DNA of 64,000 nt, taken from the NCBI GenBank assembly GCA_023426575.1, contig JAFAAL010000012.1:62001-126000 (forward strand), in the 5' to 3' direction. Position 1 is the stretch's first letter. Every line of letters starts with the position of its first letter. This DNA comes from Bacillota bacterium (GTDB taxonomy: Bacteria > Bacillota > Clostridia > Saccharofermentanales > DTU023). Both the position numbers and the translations under genes were made by a program. Below the pieces are notes generated by a model. That model searched no databases, was not told the origin of the DNA, and saw only the letters and a list, made by a program, of their open reading frames with translations. This document shows positions 25,120 to 33,159 of the stretch, piece after piece.

Positions 25120-25152
25120 AAAAAGAGAGAGCCAATTGGCTCTCTCTTTTTT
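25119..25152. terminator. bidirectional terminator between tRNA-Pro and pnp
   Basis: GAGAGAGCC-AATT-GGCTCTCTC (25125-25146) flanked by six A on the left and six T on the right, so it can end both tRNA-Pro (+) and pnp (-) transcripts. Confidence 0.9.
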
Positions 25153-25184
25153 CTTCTTCCCTCTTACTGAGTGTCAGACTGTGT

Positions 25185-27503
25185 CTAGAATTCTCTAATT
25201 GTCTTTTCGCTGTCATCAACGATTGGCTTCGGCTCGTAGTCATCCTTCTGATAGGATCGCGGCGCACTGTCTCTCTCTCGGCTGGGACGTTCACGATCAC
25301 GATCCCCTCTGTAGTTATTGCGGCGCTCGCCACCACGGCCCCCACGACGGTCACGAGAATCAGCTCGATCGCGGGATTCTCGACGCAGAGGTTCGACGTA
25401 GTCGGCTGGCTTTTCTTGGAGGTCGCGCATCGACAGGTTAATCCGGCCCTGGCTGTCAATCTCTGAGACGACGACCTTGACCTCTTGCCCTGGCTCGACG
25501 ACATCCTCTGGACGCTCGACATGGCCCCAGCTCATCTTGGAGATGTGCACGAGTCCCTCTTTGCCGGGAGCAAATTCGACGAAAGCACCAAAATTCATCA
25601 GTCTGGTCACGATGCCATCAAAAACCTGGCCCACCTCGGGATCAAAGACAATCGTGTTGATCATCTTGATTGCCTTTTCAGCGGATTTGGCATTGACTGC
25701 GGCAATATAGACACGCCCGATAGGCCCTTCTTCATGGATGTCAATCTCTGCACCGCTCTCCTCGGTAATCTGTCTGATAACCTTGCCACCAGAGCCAATG
25801 ACCTCGCGAATCTTGTCTGCAGGAATTTCGATCTGAGTGATCTTCGGGGCGTAGGGGCTGAGTTCGGCGCGAGGCGCAGCGATAACAGGATTGATGACCT
25901 CGTTGATAATTTGCTCGCGGCCACGCTTTGTCATAGCAAAAGCATCGCGGATAATATCATAAGTCAGTCCATCGACCTTAATGTCGACTTGGATGCCAGT
26001 GATGCCTTCAGTTGTTCCTGCAACTTTAAAGTCCATATCGCCAAAGAAGTCCTCGACACCCTGAATGTCCATAAAGACCTGATAGTCGTCTGGATTGTCC
26101 TTGGCACTGATCAGGCCGCAAGAGATGCCTGCGACGGGTCTCTTGATGGGGACGCCTGCCGCCATGAGTGCAAGTGTCGACGCGCAGACGGAACCCTGTG
26201 AGGTGGAGCCATTGGACATCGTGATCTCCGAGACGCAGCGGATGGCGTAGGGGAAGTCCTCCTCACTCGGCAGCACTGGGACGAGGGAGCGCTCTGCGAG
26301 AGCTCCGTGGCCGATTTCCCGGCGGCCTGGGGAACGCGAGGGACGAGATTCTCCCACGGAATAGGCGGGGAAATTGTAATGGTGCATGTAACGCTTATTG
26401 TCGCGACTGGTATCGAGACCATCGAGACGCTCAGCATCACCTAGAGTCGCTAAGGTAGCTACAGTTATGACCTGAGTCTGACCTCTTTGGAAGAAGCCAG
26501 AGCCATGGACCCTCGGGATGACGTCAACAGCGGCACTGAGAGCTCTGATCTCGTTCATGCTGCGCCCATCGACACGCTTCCCTGCATAGAGGTACTCACG
26601 CACCACTTCTTTTTCAAGAGAGGCATAGACCTCCTTGTAGTCAGCTTGTTCATCCTCTGGCAGGGCAAAGCTCTCGAGCATTTTCTCGCGCAAGCGATCC
26701 ATGGCCTCTTGGCGCTCAGCCTTGTTCTCATTCAAAATCAGCTCGCGCATTTCAGGGAGGGCATACGCTCTCACTTTTTCCTGAATCTCATCTGCAATCA
26801 CTTTTGGCGTGTAGCTGTATTTGGCCTTGCCAACAGCTGCGACGATCTCATCAATAAAAGCACAGAGCTTTTGAATTTCCTTATGACCAGCGATAATTGC
26901 CTCGAGCATCTTGTCATCGGGAATCTCACGACCACCTGCTTCAATCATACAGACCTTATCGGCCGTTCCTGCCACGATCAAGTCGAGGTCAGAGGCGAGG
27001 CGCTGCTCCTGATTCGGATTGACGACGATCTCTCCGTCAACAATGCCTACCTGCACAGAAGCCGTCGGACCATTCCAGGGAATGTCGGAGATGGCAACGG
27101 CAATTGAAGAGCCGAGCATGGCAGCGATTTCTGGCGGATTGTCCTGGTCGACACTGAAGACGAGGTTACTGATTGTGACATCATCTTGGAAGCCCTTGGG
27201 AAAGAGAGGGCGCAGAGGTCTGTCGATGGAACGAGCCGTCAAAACAGCATTTTCACTGGGTCTCCCCTCACGTTTGAGGAAGCCGCCAGGAATCTTTCCG
27301 ATTGCATACATGCGCTCTTCGTAGTCGACGGAGAGCGGGAAGAAGTCGATGCCCTCGCGGGGCGCTGCGGAAACGGCTGTGCTGAGCACTGTTGTGTCAC
27401 CATAGCGAATAAGTGCGGCTCCATTGGCAAATTCGGCAATCTGGCCACACTCGACGACGAGTTCGCGACCATTGAGTTCATAGTTAAATACTTTCTTTTC
27501 CAT
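25185..27503 (-). CDS. pnp: polyribonucleotide nucleotidyltransferase (PNPase)
   Basis: A 772-residue phosphorolytic 3'-5' exoribonuclease. Two RNase PH domains flank a helical linker (first about 12-210, second about 315-540 with DGLDTSRDNKRYMHHYNFP and GRREIGHGALAERSL); then a KH domain (KIREVIGSGGKVIRQI) and an S1 domain (GQVFDGIVTRLMNFGAFVEF). After S1 comes an unusual tail of about 65 residues rich in Arg, Asp and Gly (RRGGRGG and repeated RD/RE pairs), probably disordered and RNA-binding. ATG 27503 has AGAGAGG 5 bases upstream. rpsO lies directly upstream, the classic order. Confidence 0.97.
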   Translation of the reverse strand: MEKKVFNYELNGRELVVECGQIAEFANGAALIRYGDTTVLSTAVSAAPREGIDFFPLSVDYEERMYAIGKIPGGFLKREGRPSENAVLTARSIDRPLRPLFPKGFQDDVTISNLVFSVDQDNPPEIAAMLGSSIAVAISDIPWNGPTASVQVGIVDGEIVVNPNQEQRLASDLDLIVAGTADKVCMIEAGGREIPDDKMLEAIIAGHKEIQKLCAFIDEIVAAVGKAKYSYTPKVIADEIQEKVRAYALPEMRELILNENKAERQEAMDRLREKMLESFALPEDEQADYKEVYASLEKEVVREYLYAGKRVDGRSMNEIRALSAAVDVIPRVHGSGFFQRGQTQVITVATLATLGDAERLDGLDTSRDNKRYMHHYNFPAYSVGESRPSRSPGRREIGHGALAERSLVPVLPSEEDFPYAIRCVSEITMSNGSTSQGSVCASTLALMAAGVPIKRPVAGISCGLISAKDNPDDYQVFMDIQGVEDFFGDMDFKVAGTTEGITGIQVDIKVDGLTYDIIRDAFAMTKRGREQIINEVINPVIAAPRAELSPYAPKITQIEIPADKIREVIGSGGKVIRQITEESGAEIDIHEEGPIGRVYIAAVNAKSAEKAIKMINTIVFDPEVGQVFDGIVTRLMNFGAFVEFAPGKEGLVHISKMSWGHVERPEDVVEPGQEVKVVVSEIDSQGRINLSMRDLQEKPADYVEPLRRESRDRADSRDRRGGRGGERRNNYRGDRDRERPSRERDSAPRSYQKDDYEPKPIVDDSEKTIREF

Positions 27504-27523
27504 AATACCTCTCTGATGGATTG

Positions 27524-27598
27524 AGCCGCTTTTGCTGGTAGATTGTAGATTCTGTAACCTCAAGTAAAGTCACACAATCTACCCCCTACCCAGCGGCT
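27524..27598 (-). promoter_or_regulatory. long pnp 5' leader hairpin
   Basis: Two nested inverted repeats: AGCCGCT (27524-27530) with AGCGGCT (27592-27598), and GGTAGATTGT (27537-27546) with ACAATCTACC (27574-27583), all perfect. The stem ends about 20 bases before the pnp ATG. In E. coli the pnp leader forms a stem cut by RNase III and then destabilised by PNPase; a similar autoregulatory role is inferred. Confidence 0.55.
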
Positions 27599-27610
27599 GC
27601 AGATTTAAAT

Positions 27611-27632
27611 AAAGGGCGGTGAACCGCCCTTT
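27611..27632 (-). terminator. rpsO-pnp intergenic terminator or attenuator
   Basis: AAAGGGCGGT and ACCGCCCTTT, perfect 10-base arms with a 2-base centre, 3 bases beyond the rpsO stop. The tract after it is CCCTTTATTTAAA, so termination may be partial and allow readthrough into pnp. Confidence 0.65.
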
Positions 27633-27635
27633 GAC

Positions 27636-27899
27636 TTACTTTCTCAGACCTAAGCGAGCAATCAGTGAGCGGTAGCGCTCAATGTCCTCTCGAATCAAGT
27701 AGTTCAAGAGTCGACGCCGCTTACCAACGAGCATCAAGAGGCCACGACGGCTATGGTGGTCGTGCTTGTGCTCCTTTAAGTGCTCTGTCAGGTGGGCAAT
27801 GCGCTCTGTGAGAAGTGCGACCTGCACCTCAGGTGAACCTGTGTCACCCTCTGCGATAGCATACTCACGAATGATCTGTTCTTTGCGTTCTTTGTCCAT
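27636..27899 (-). CDS. rpsO: 30S ribosomal protein S15
   Basis: An 87-residue primary 16S rRNA binding protein. The diagnostic GDTGSPEVQVALLTERIAHLTEHL and HDHHSRRGLLMLVGKRRRLLNYL regions are intact. AGGAGG lies 6 bases before the ATG. The next gene is pnp, as in most bacteria. The leader (126 bases to murD) contains a small GAGGA/TCCTC hairpin; S15 represses its own mRNA in several species through varied leader folds. Confidence 0.97.
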   Translation of the reverse strand: MDKERKEQIIREYAIAEGDTGSPEVQVALLTERIAHLTEHLKEHKHDHHSRRGLLMLVGKRRRLLNYLIREDIERYRSLIARLGLRK

Positions 27900-27935
27900 G
27901 ATTCCTCCTAATTTTTCCTCAAGACCAAGTAAGAG

Positions 27936-27949
27936 GAGGACAATTCCTC
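27936..27949 (-). promoter_or_regulatory. small hairpin in the rpsO leader
   Basis: GAGGA-4-TCCTC about 36 bases upstream of the rpsO start. Upstream, TTGCCA and TACTCT at a 17-base spacing near 27979-28007 is a weak promoter candidate. Autoregulation by S15 is known for the family but cannot be shown here. Confidence 0.3.
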
Positions 27950-28025
27950 AAACTTCGTCTAGGGCAATACCTCGCAAGAGTATCAAAAAAGCGAGAATTT
28001 GGCAAATCTTTCCAGAGCTTTTGAG

Positions 28026-29444
28026 CTATTTTCCCCTCGAGCTCATTTCTTGCACGACCGCTTGCCAAGCTTCCCCTCTCTCGCGATAATCGCGGAAGCG
28101 GTCAAAGCTCGTTCCTGCAGGGGAGAGTACAATCGGGGCCCGCTCCCCTGCATATTGCAGAGCGCGCTCGAGGGCCTGCTCATAGTTGTCGACATGGACG
28201 ATGGGCAAGGGCCTCGCGCCACAGGCACGGATCGCCGATTCTATCAGCGCTGCATTCTCGCCACATAAAATGACAGCCTCAGCCAATTCGCAGAGCCTCA
28301 TGCCCAGATGGCGATAGTCGAGATCTTTGTCCCTCCCTCCCATGACCATGACCGGCCTCAGACCACGATCGGCATAAGACTGCAGCGTCACCTCACTGCG
28401 ATCGGGTGAGCTGTCGATTGAGGAGTCATAGAGATCGACGGAGCCAATTGTGGCAAGCCATTGATTGCGATGCGTGACCCCGGCAAAATTCTCAGCAACT
28501 TGAGCTAAATCGTGGACGTTGACATAGTCCTGACAGGCGGCATAGGCCATCAGGAGGTTCAAGGCATTGTGGCGGCCCTGCATCTTAATCTGAGAGCGTT
28601 GGATGAGGGGCTTCTTCTCACTGTCTACATCGGCCTGATAGTAGAGCATATCAGCATCGAGACCGTAGAGAGCTCCTCGCTGATAGAGTCTTTTTTCCAC
28701 CCAGATGATCTCGCCTTGGCTCTTGTCGGCAAAATCCTTTGCATAGTCTTGGCTACCATTGAGAATCAGGCGCCCAAAGAGATTTTGATACTTGAACAAT
28801 TTCTCCTTGGCCTCACGATATTCTTGAAAACCGTGGTGAAAGTCCAAGTGATTCGGCGTCAAATTCGTCATAACGGCAATGTCTGGCGACGTCGTCAGAG
28901 ACATGAGTTGAAATGAAGAGAGCTCGAGGACAACGAGATCATCCTCCTTGATCCGGTCGAGTTCAGCACAGAGCGGTTGTCCAATATTGCCGCCCAGATG
29001 GACACGATGGCGCTCAGTCTTGAGCAGTTCTGCAATGAGACTTGCTGTCGTCGTCTTGCCATCACTCCCACTGACTCCGATGATCTTAGCAGGACAGAGG
29101 GCAAAAAAGACAGCCATTTCTGTACTGATGATGGCACCTTCCTCTCGAGCGGTCCTCAGTTCTGCTGTATCCAGTCGAAAATGGGGTGTGACAAAGATGA
29201 TGTCGAAGCCGTGAAGATGCGTCAAATAATCGGCTCCGAGCACAAAGTGGACGTGGTGTCTCGGATCGCGAAAACTCGATTGTAAAATCTTCATCTCGGG
29301 ACTCTCTGCAGGCTTACTGTCAAACGCCGTCACATCGAGACCCCAATTCGCGAGCATCTCGAGGAGCGGACGATTAGATACGCCTAGACCAATGATGGCA
29401 ATCTTCTTCTCATTTAAAAAAGCCTTGAGCTTAGCTGTATTCAT
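28026..29444 (-). CDS. murD: UDP-N-acetylmuramoyl-L-alanine:D-glutamate ligase MurD
   Basis: A 472-residue cytoplasmic Mur ligase adding D-Glu to UDP-MurNAc-L-Ala. The N-terminal Rossmann domain starts IAIIGLGVSNRPLLEML; the ATP site is VSGSDGKTTTASLIAELL (about 119-136; the commoner form is GTNGKTT); LTPNHLDFHHGFQEYREAK and the central HRNQWLATIGSVDLYDSS (YDSS in place of ndSKAT-type sequence) follow. It is alone, away from the division/wall cluster that usually holds murD, so either the organism has a split cluster or a second copy. GGGAGG lies 6 bases before the ATG. Confidence 0.9.
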   Translation of the reverse strand: MNTAKLKAFLNEKKIAIIGLGVSNRPLLEMLANWGLDVTAFDSKPAESPEMKILQSSFRDPRHHVHFVLGADYLTHLHGFDIIFVTPHFRLDTAELRTAREEGAIISTEMAVFFALCPAKIIGVSGSDGKTTTASLIAELLKTERHRVHLGGNIGQPLCAELDRIKEDDLVVLELSSFQLMSLTTSPDIAVMTNLTPNHLDFHHGFQEYREAKEKLFKYQNLFGRLILNGSQDYAKDFADKSQGEIIWVEKRLYQRGALYGLDADMLYYQADVDSEKKPLIQRSQIKMQGRHNALNLLMAYAACQDYVNVHDLAQVAENFAGVTHRNQWLATIGSVDLYDSSIDSSPDRSEVTLQSYADRGLRPVMVMGGRDKDLDYRHLGMRLCELAEAVILCGENAALIESAIRACGARPLPIVHVDNYEQALERALQYAGERAPIVLSPAGTSFDRFRDYRERGEAWQAVVQEMSSRGK

Positions 29445-29467
29445 ACTGACCTCCCAGATCTCAGCAT

Positions 29468-29473
29468 ATTATA
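29468..29473 (-). promoter_or_regulatory. possible murD -10 box
   Basis: Reverse strand TATAAT, 24 bases upstream of the murD ATG, in the divergent gap shared with tRNA-Leu. No good -35 box at 16-18 bases. Confidence 0.42.
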
Positions 29474-29494
29474 AACGATGCCCGCGGGAGATGC

Positions 29495-29523
29495 TTGCAT
29501 TTCTTTTTAAGCTGGTTTAGAAT
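29495..29523 (+). promoter_or_regulatory. promoter of tRNA-Leu
   Basis: TTGCAT (29495-29500), 17-base spacer, TAGAAT (29518-29523), 12 bases before the mature tRNA 5' end. Confidence 0.6.
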
Positions 29524-29535
29524 GGCTTCGCCGAC

Positions 29536-29622
29536 GCGGAAATGGCGGAATTGGCAGACGCGCTAGTTTCAGGTACTAGTGATAGCAATATCATGCAGGT
29601 TCAAGTCCTGTTTTCCGCACCA
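29536..29622 (+). tRNA. tRNA-Leu (anticodon CAG)
   Basis: An 87-base class II tRNA with encoded CCA. Acceptor GCGGAAA pairs with TTTCCGC; anticodon stem CTAGT/ACTAG with loop TTCAGGT gives CAG; a long variable arm (TGATAGCAATATCAT) and T arm GCAGGTTCAAGTCCTGT follow. A terminator begins at the next base. Confidence 0.95.
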
Positions 29623-29651
29623 ACTGTCCCAGATTTCTGGGACAGTTTTTT
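29623..29651 (+). terminator. intrinsic terminator of tRNA-Leu
   Basis: ACTGTCCCAG-ATTT-CTGGGACAGT (29623-29646) followed by TTTTT; perfect 10-bp stem. Confidence 0.9.
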
Positions 29652-29652
29652 A

Positions 29653-29658
29653 TATAAT
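29653..29658 (+). promoter_or_regulatory. -10 box of the nuclease-helicase gene, 6 bases before its ATG
   Basis: Perfect TATAAT immediately after the tRNA-Leu terminator T tract. Transcription would start at about 29665, the A of the ATG. No -35 box or ribosome binding site is visible. Confidence 0.5.
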
Positions 29659-29664
29659 AGCCCC

Positions 29665-32292
29665 ATGCAATACCGAGCCAGAAATCCTCAGACAGATCAG
29701 CCGCCTAAACTGACTTTCTCCGTGCGCGAGATTGCGGCCTTTATGAGTTCGTCGGGTGATCTGACAAACTTCCCGACAGCCGCCGAAGCCGAAGCTGGAC
29801 GAGAATTTGAGGTGGAGATGATCACAGATCTCCTCATCAAAAATACTGATCTTCAACTTTTAAGTGGCAGAGCCTCTCAGGAGATATTGGCGCAAGATCA
29901 GGGGCTAGCGATTCCCGCTCTACACAGAGAATTATCTTTGGAGGGGACCTTTTGCCAGCAAGATCTCGGGGAGCAGCTCGAGATACGCGGACGCGCAGAT
30001 GCGCTCTTGACTAGGCCTGGACAGATTCGCATCATAGAATTTAAGTCCACTCATCTCTTCTCATCTCAGATTCCTCGAGATGGCATCCCAGAGCATCGGA
30101 TGCAGCTCTGGCTCTACGGGCAATTACTGGCTGAGCGCCTGAAGCTTCCCGATGATGCAAATATAGAGCTCGAGCTCATCTACGGTTCAAGCTACGAGGA
30201 AGCTGAGACCCGCTCGATTCTATATCAAATGTCTTCGGGAGAGCTCAGACAGTGGTTCAGAGAGCTCTGGCAAGACTTTGCCAGGGACTTTAGAATACTT
30301 AATCCCTATCGACCAGATCGCTTTCAGACGCTCGTCGACATGCACTTCCCCTATCCTGAAATGCGTCCTCAGCAGAAAACTTGCATGCGCACGGTCGCAC
30401 GCTTTCTCCACAATTTTTCAACAGCGAAGTCAGAGCGAGACATTGCCCTCCTCCTCGAGGCCCCGACCGGGATGGGCAAGACGATCTCGACGCTCTACCC
30501 CGCCCTCTCTCTGGTCAAGACGGGAGCCCTCCACGGCATCTTCTATGCCACGGCGATGACGACAACGCGCCAAGAGGTCATCAAGGCTCTCGATGATCTA
30601 CGCAAGGGCGGCCTTAGGGGTAAAAACGTCTTTATCCGCTCGCTCTGTCTAGAGAGCAAATATGCTCTCTGCCTCAATAAAACGATGCATTGCGATCTCA
30701 ATCGCTGCCCCTACGCCAAACAGTTTTTTGCACGTTTGCGACCTGCTCTCATCGCTCTCGCAGCTGAAGACGCTATCGACGGCACAAATCTACGAGCTGT
30801 CGGCGAGGCCTATCAAGTCTGCCCCCATGAGCTGGCGATGATTATGGCGCAGTACTGCCATGTCCTCATCGGGGACTATAACCATGTCTTCAGCCCCAGC
30901 GCAAGGCTCTCTGACTTCTTGAGCGCAGAACGCCGAGTCGCTCTCCTGATCGATGAGGCTCACAATCTGCCTGAACGGGCACGGGCCATCTATTCAGCGG
31001 AACTCAGCTTGAGGGATATCATCTCCTATCAGGCTTATCTCGAGACTGGCTGGCCAGCGCCCGAGCAAAGAGAAGCATTTGATCTTAGCTTTTTAAAGTC
31101 TCTCATGGAAAAACTGGCGCAGATACTTGAAGGGGAGCTCAATCAAGATCGGGCTCGTCAACTGAGCCTTGACAATCCTTTGACCGACCAGGCGAGCGAG
31201 GAACTTTGCTTCGTCAGCCATGATAGTCTCACTTTGAGAACACGGCCTGAAAAACTTGAGATGCTCATTGAAAAAGCTTTGAGTCGCCTGAAGCTCCTCC
31301 TGCAAAATCTTAAAGAGATCACTTATTCTGACGTGCCGATGCAAATATTTTTCAAACTCAAGCAATTAAAGCGCATCTTGAACGACTACTATAACGATGA
31401 CTATGTCACCAGTTTTACGAAGGGTTTGAGTGATGAAGCTCACACCTTAAGTCTTAGCTGTCTCGGCATCCGTGAACAGCTCGCCGCCTGTTTTGCCGGA
31501 CAGCATCCCGCCGTCTTTTTCTCTGCGACGCTCTCTCCCATGAGCTTTTATCGTCAGCTGCTATTTAAAGAGAGTGCCCGGATCCAGCAAGAATTCTTCG
31601 ATAGTCCCTTCCCTCCCGAACAGAGGCGAATTCTCATCCACAGCGGCATCGACATGCGCTATGCAGCACGTGCTGAGAGTCTCAGCGAGGTCATCGATCT
31701 CCTTGAGCGCTTGGTCAATCTTCGAAGACAAAATATTCTCGTCTTTTGTCCCTCATGGCAATATCTGGAAGACTTGAAGAAAGCCATAGAGAAGACGGGG
31801 CCTCTTCACTATGATCTGCTCTTCCAAGAGCGCATAGGCGATGAGGAGCATAAAAGGAGCTTTGTCCAGGCATTTGGCAAACGGCGCACACGATCTCTCC
31901 TCGCCTTTGCCGTCCTAGGCTCAGTTTTTAACGAAGGGATAGATCTCCCAGGGCAGGCTCTGGAAACGGTCGTCATTCTCTCCGTCGCTCACCCTCCCCT
32001 CTCTCTCGATAATCAATTGCTAGAGTTTTATTATGATCTGCACTTCTCTGGCGCAGGAAAATACTTTAGCTATGCCTGTCCAGCCTTCAATAGAATCCAG
32101 CAGGCCGTCGGACGCCTGATTCGCCGCGAGGAAGATCGAGGACTCGCCATTCTCGTGGACCAGCGTTGGCAAGAAGAGGGACAGCGTCAGCTGATTCCCG
32201 AAAACTGGCAAGAGAGCTATTGTCAGACAAGCTCAGAGATCATAGACGAAACGCGAGACTTCTTCCAAGATCAGGAACTGGGGTTGTCGTAG
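29665..32292 (+). CDS. PD-(D/E)XK nuclease fused to XPD/DinG-like Fe-S helicase
   Basis: An 875-residue superfamily 2 protein. Residues 15-160 are a RecB/Cas4-like nuclease domain: GRADALL (Asp112), IIEFKST (Glu125, Lys127) and the QLWLYGQLLA helix. The helicase has Walker A EAPTGMGKT (265-273), four cysteines at 328, 336, 343 and 348 placed like the XPD 4Fe-4S cluster, DEAH at 430-433, and motif VI QAVGRLIRRE near the end. Such proteins are probable 5'-3' DNA repair helicases in Clostridia; the function is inferred. The start ATG 29665 is chosen because FSVREIAAFM soon after it matches the family N-terminus; an upstream frame would run through tRNA-Leu. Its 3' end overlaps sdaAA by 22 bases in the opposite direction. 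Confidence 0.85.
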   Translation: MQYRARNPQTDQPPKLTFSVREIAAFMSSSGDLTNFPTAAEAEAGREFEVEMITDLLIKNTDLQLLSGRASQEILAQDQGLAIPALHRELSLEGTFCQQDLGEQLEIRGRADALLTRPGQIRIIEFKSTHLFSSQIPRDGIPEHRMQLWLYGQLLAERLKLPDDANIELELIYGSSYEEAETRSILYQMSSGELRQWFRELWQDFARDFRILNPYRPDRFQTLVDMHFPYPEMRPQQKTCMRTVARFLHNFSTAKSERDIALLLEAPTGMGKTISTLYPALSLVKTGALHGIFYATAMTTTRQEVIKALDDLRKGGLRGKNVFIRSLCLESKYALCLNKTMHCDLNRCPYAKQFFARLRPALIALAAEDAIDGTNLRAVGEAYQVCPHELAMIMAQYCHVLIGDYNHVFSPSARLSDFLSAERRVALLIDEAHNLPERARAIYSAELSLRDIISYQAYLETGWPAPEQREAFDLSFLKSLMEKLAQILEGELNQDRARQLSLDNPLTDQASEELCFVSHDSLTLRTRPEKLEMLIEKALSRLKLLLQNLKEITYSDVPMQIFFKLKQLKRILNDYYNDDYVTSFTKGLSDEAHTLSLSCLGIREQLAACFAGQHPAVFFSATLSPMSFYRQLLFKESARIQQEFFDSPFPPEQRRILIHSGIDMRYAARAESLSEVIDLLERLVNLRRQNILVFCPSWQYLEDLKKAIEKTGPLHYDLLFQERIGDEEHKRSFVQAFGKRRTRSLLAFAVLGSVFNEGIDLPGQALETVVILSVAHPPLSLDNQLLEFYYDLHFSGAGKYFSYACPAFNRIQQAVGRLIRREEDRGLAILVDQRWQEEGQRQLIPENWQESYCQTSSEIIDETRDFFQDQELGLS

Positions 32293-33149
32293 AGCTTTTT
32301 CTCGTAGCGCTTGGCGGTCGGTGTGGCAGCGAGGCCGCCGAGGGCCGTCTCGCGAAGTGTGACAGGCATCGCCTGACCCACCTTGCCCATGGCAATGATC
32401 ACTTCATCGAGAGGAATTTTAGACTCAATACCAGCGAGGGCCAATTCACAGGCCGAGAGGGCATTGATGGCCCCCATGACATTTCTCTTGATACAGGGAA
32501 TCTCGACGAGACCTGCAACTGGATCACAGGCGAGACCTAAGACATTTTTCAGAGCAATGGCCGCAGCATGGCCAGACATTGCAGGGCTCCCCCCTGCTGC
32601 CTCGACGAGGGCAAAGGCTGCCATGGCCGAGGCTGAGCCGACTTCGGCTTGACAGCCGCCTGCAGCACCCGACAAACTGGCTTGGTTCCCGATGATCTGA
32701 CCGAGCTTTCCCGCGCTCAAGAGAAAGTGGTGGGCGTCGCGGCGAGACATTTTCAACTTGTCCATCGCTGCGAGTAAGACGGCTGCACACGTCCCCGCAG
32801 AGCCCGCTGTCGGCGTGGCGCAAATGACCCCCATGGCCGCGTTACACTCATTGATGGCAATGGCGGAGGCCATGGCCGTCAAGGTAAAGTCGGAGAGCAG
32901 TCCCCCCTTCTGGCGATAGCGGTCGAGCTTGAGAGCGTCTCCTCCGGAGAGGCCTGAGTGAGAGCTAATGCCCGCAAGTCCTCTCTGACACGAGTTTTCC
33001 ATGACCTCGAGGCGACGTTCTAGGGCCTCATAGATCTCAGCCTCATTCATCTCCTCGAGTTCCAGTTCTCCTTCGAGGGCGATCTGCCAGAGTGCTTTAC
33101 CTTCTCTTTCTGCAGCCATAAGCCACTCTTGCCAATTACTGACGTCCAT
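32271..33149 (-). CDS. sdaAA: L-serine dehydratase, iron-sulfur-dependent, alpha subunit
   Basis: A 292-residue catalytic subunit converting L-serine to pyruvate and ammonia. Candidate cluster ligands are Cys166 (GGCQAEVGSASAMAA), Cys208 (LACDPVAGLV) and Cys219 (EIPCIKRN), all in conserved family contexts; ATPTAGSAG is the phosphate-like loop. GGAGG lies 5 bases before ATG 33149. It follows sdaAB after 10 bases, and both sit at the end of the phoH-to-recO operon, an unusual place for serine catabolism. The enzyme is oxygen sensitive, fitting an anaerobe. Confidence 0.94.
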   Translation of the reverse strand: MDVSNWQEWLMAAEREGKALWQIALEGELELEEMNEAEIYEALERRLEVMENSCQRGLAGISSHSGLSGGDALKLDRYRQKGGLLSDFTLTAMASAIAINECNAAMGVICATPTAGSAGTCAAVLLAAMDKLKMSRRDAHHFLLSAGKLGQIIGNQASLSGAAGGCQAEVGSASAMAAFALVEAAGGSPAMSGHAAAIALKNVLGLACDPVAGLVEIPCIKRNVMGAINALSACELALAGIESKIPLDEVIIAMGKVGQAMPVTLRETALGGLAATPTAKRYEKKLYDNPSS

Positions 33150-33159
33150 CTGGGCCTCC

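Noticed and set aside
25031..25522. Reverse open frame of 163 codons across tRNA-Pro and the pnp 3' end
   Set aside because: It passes through the tRNA and the bidirectional terminator and overlaps pnp in another frame; not a gene.
25485..26201. Forward open frame of 238 codons opposite pnp
   Set aside because: Antisense to the conserved second RNase PH, KH and S1 part of PNPase; no domain, no promoter or ribosome binding site seen.
24853..29622. tRNA genes as integration sites with attached islands
   Set aside because: No integrase, no repeated tRNA 3' end and no foreign-looking genes are seen beside the three tRNAs; only the helicase gene is a weak candidate.
29542..29664. Upstream extension of the helicase frame
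   Set aside because: It would translate tRNA-Leu and its terminator; the family N-terminus begins just after ATG 29665.
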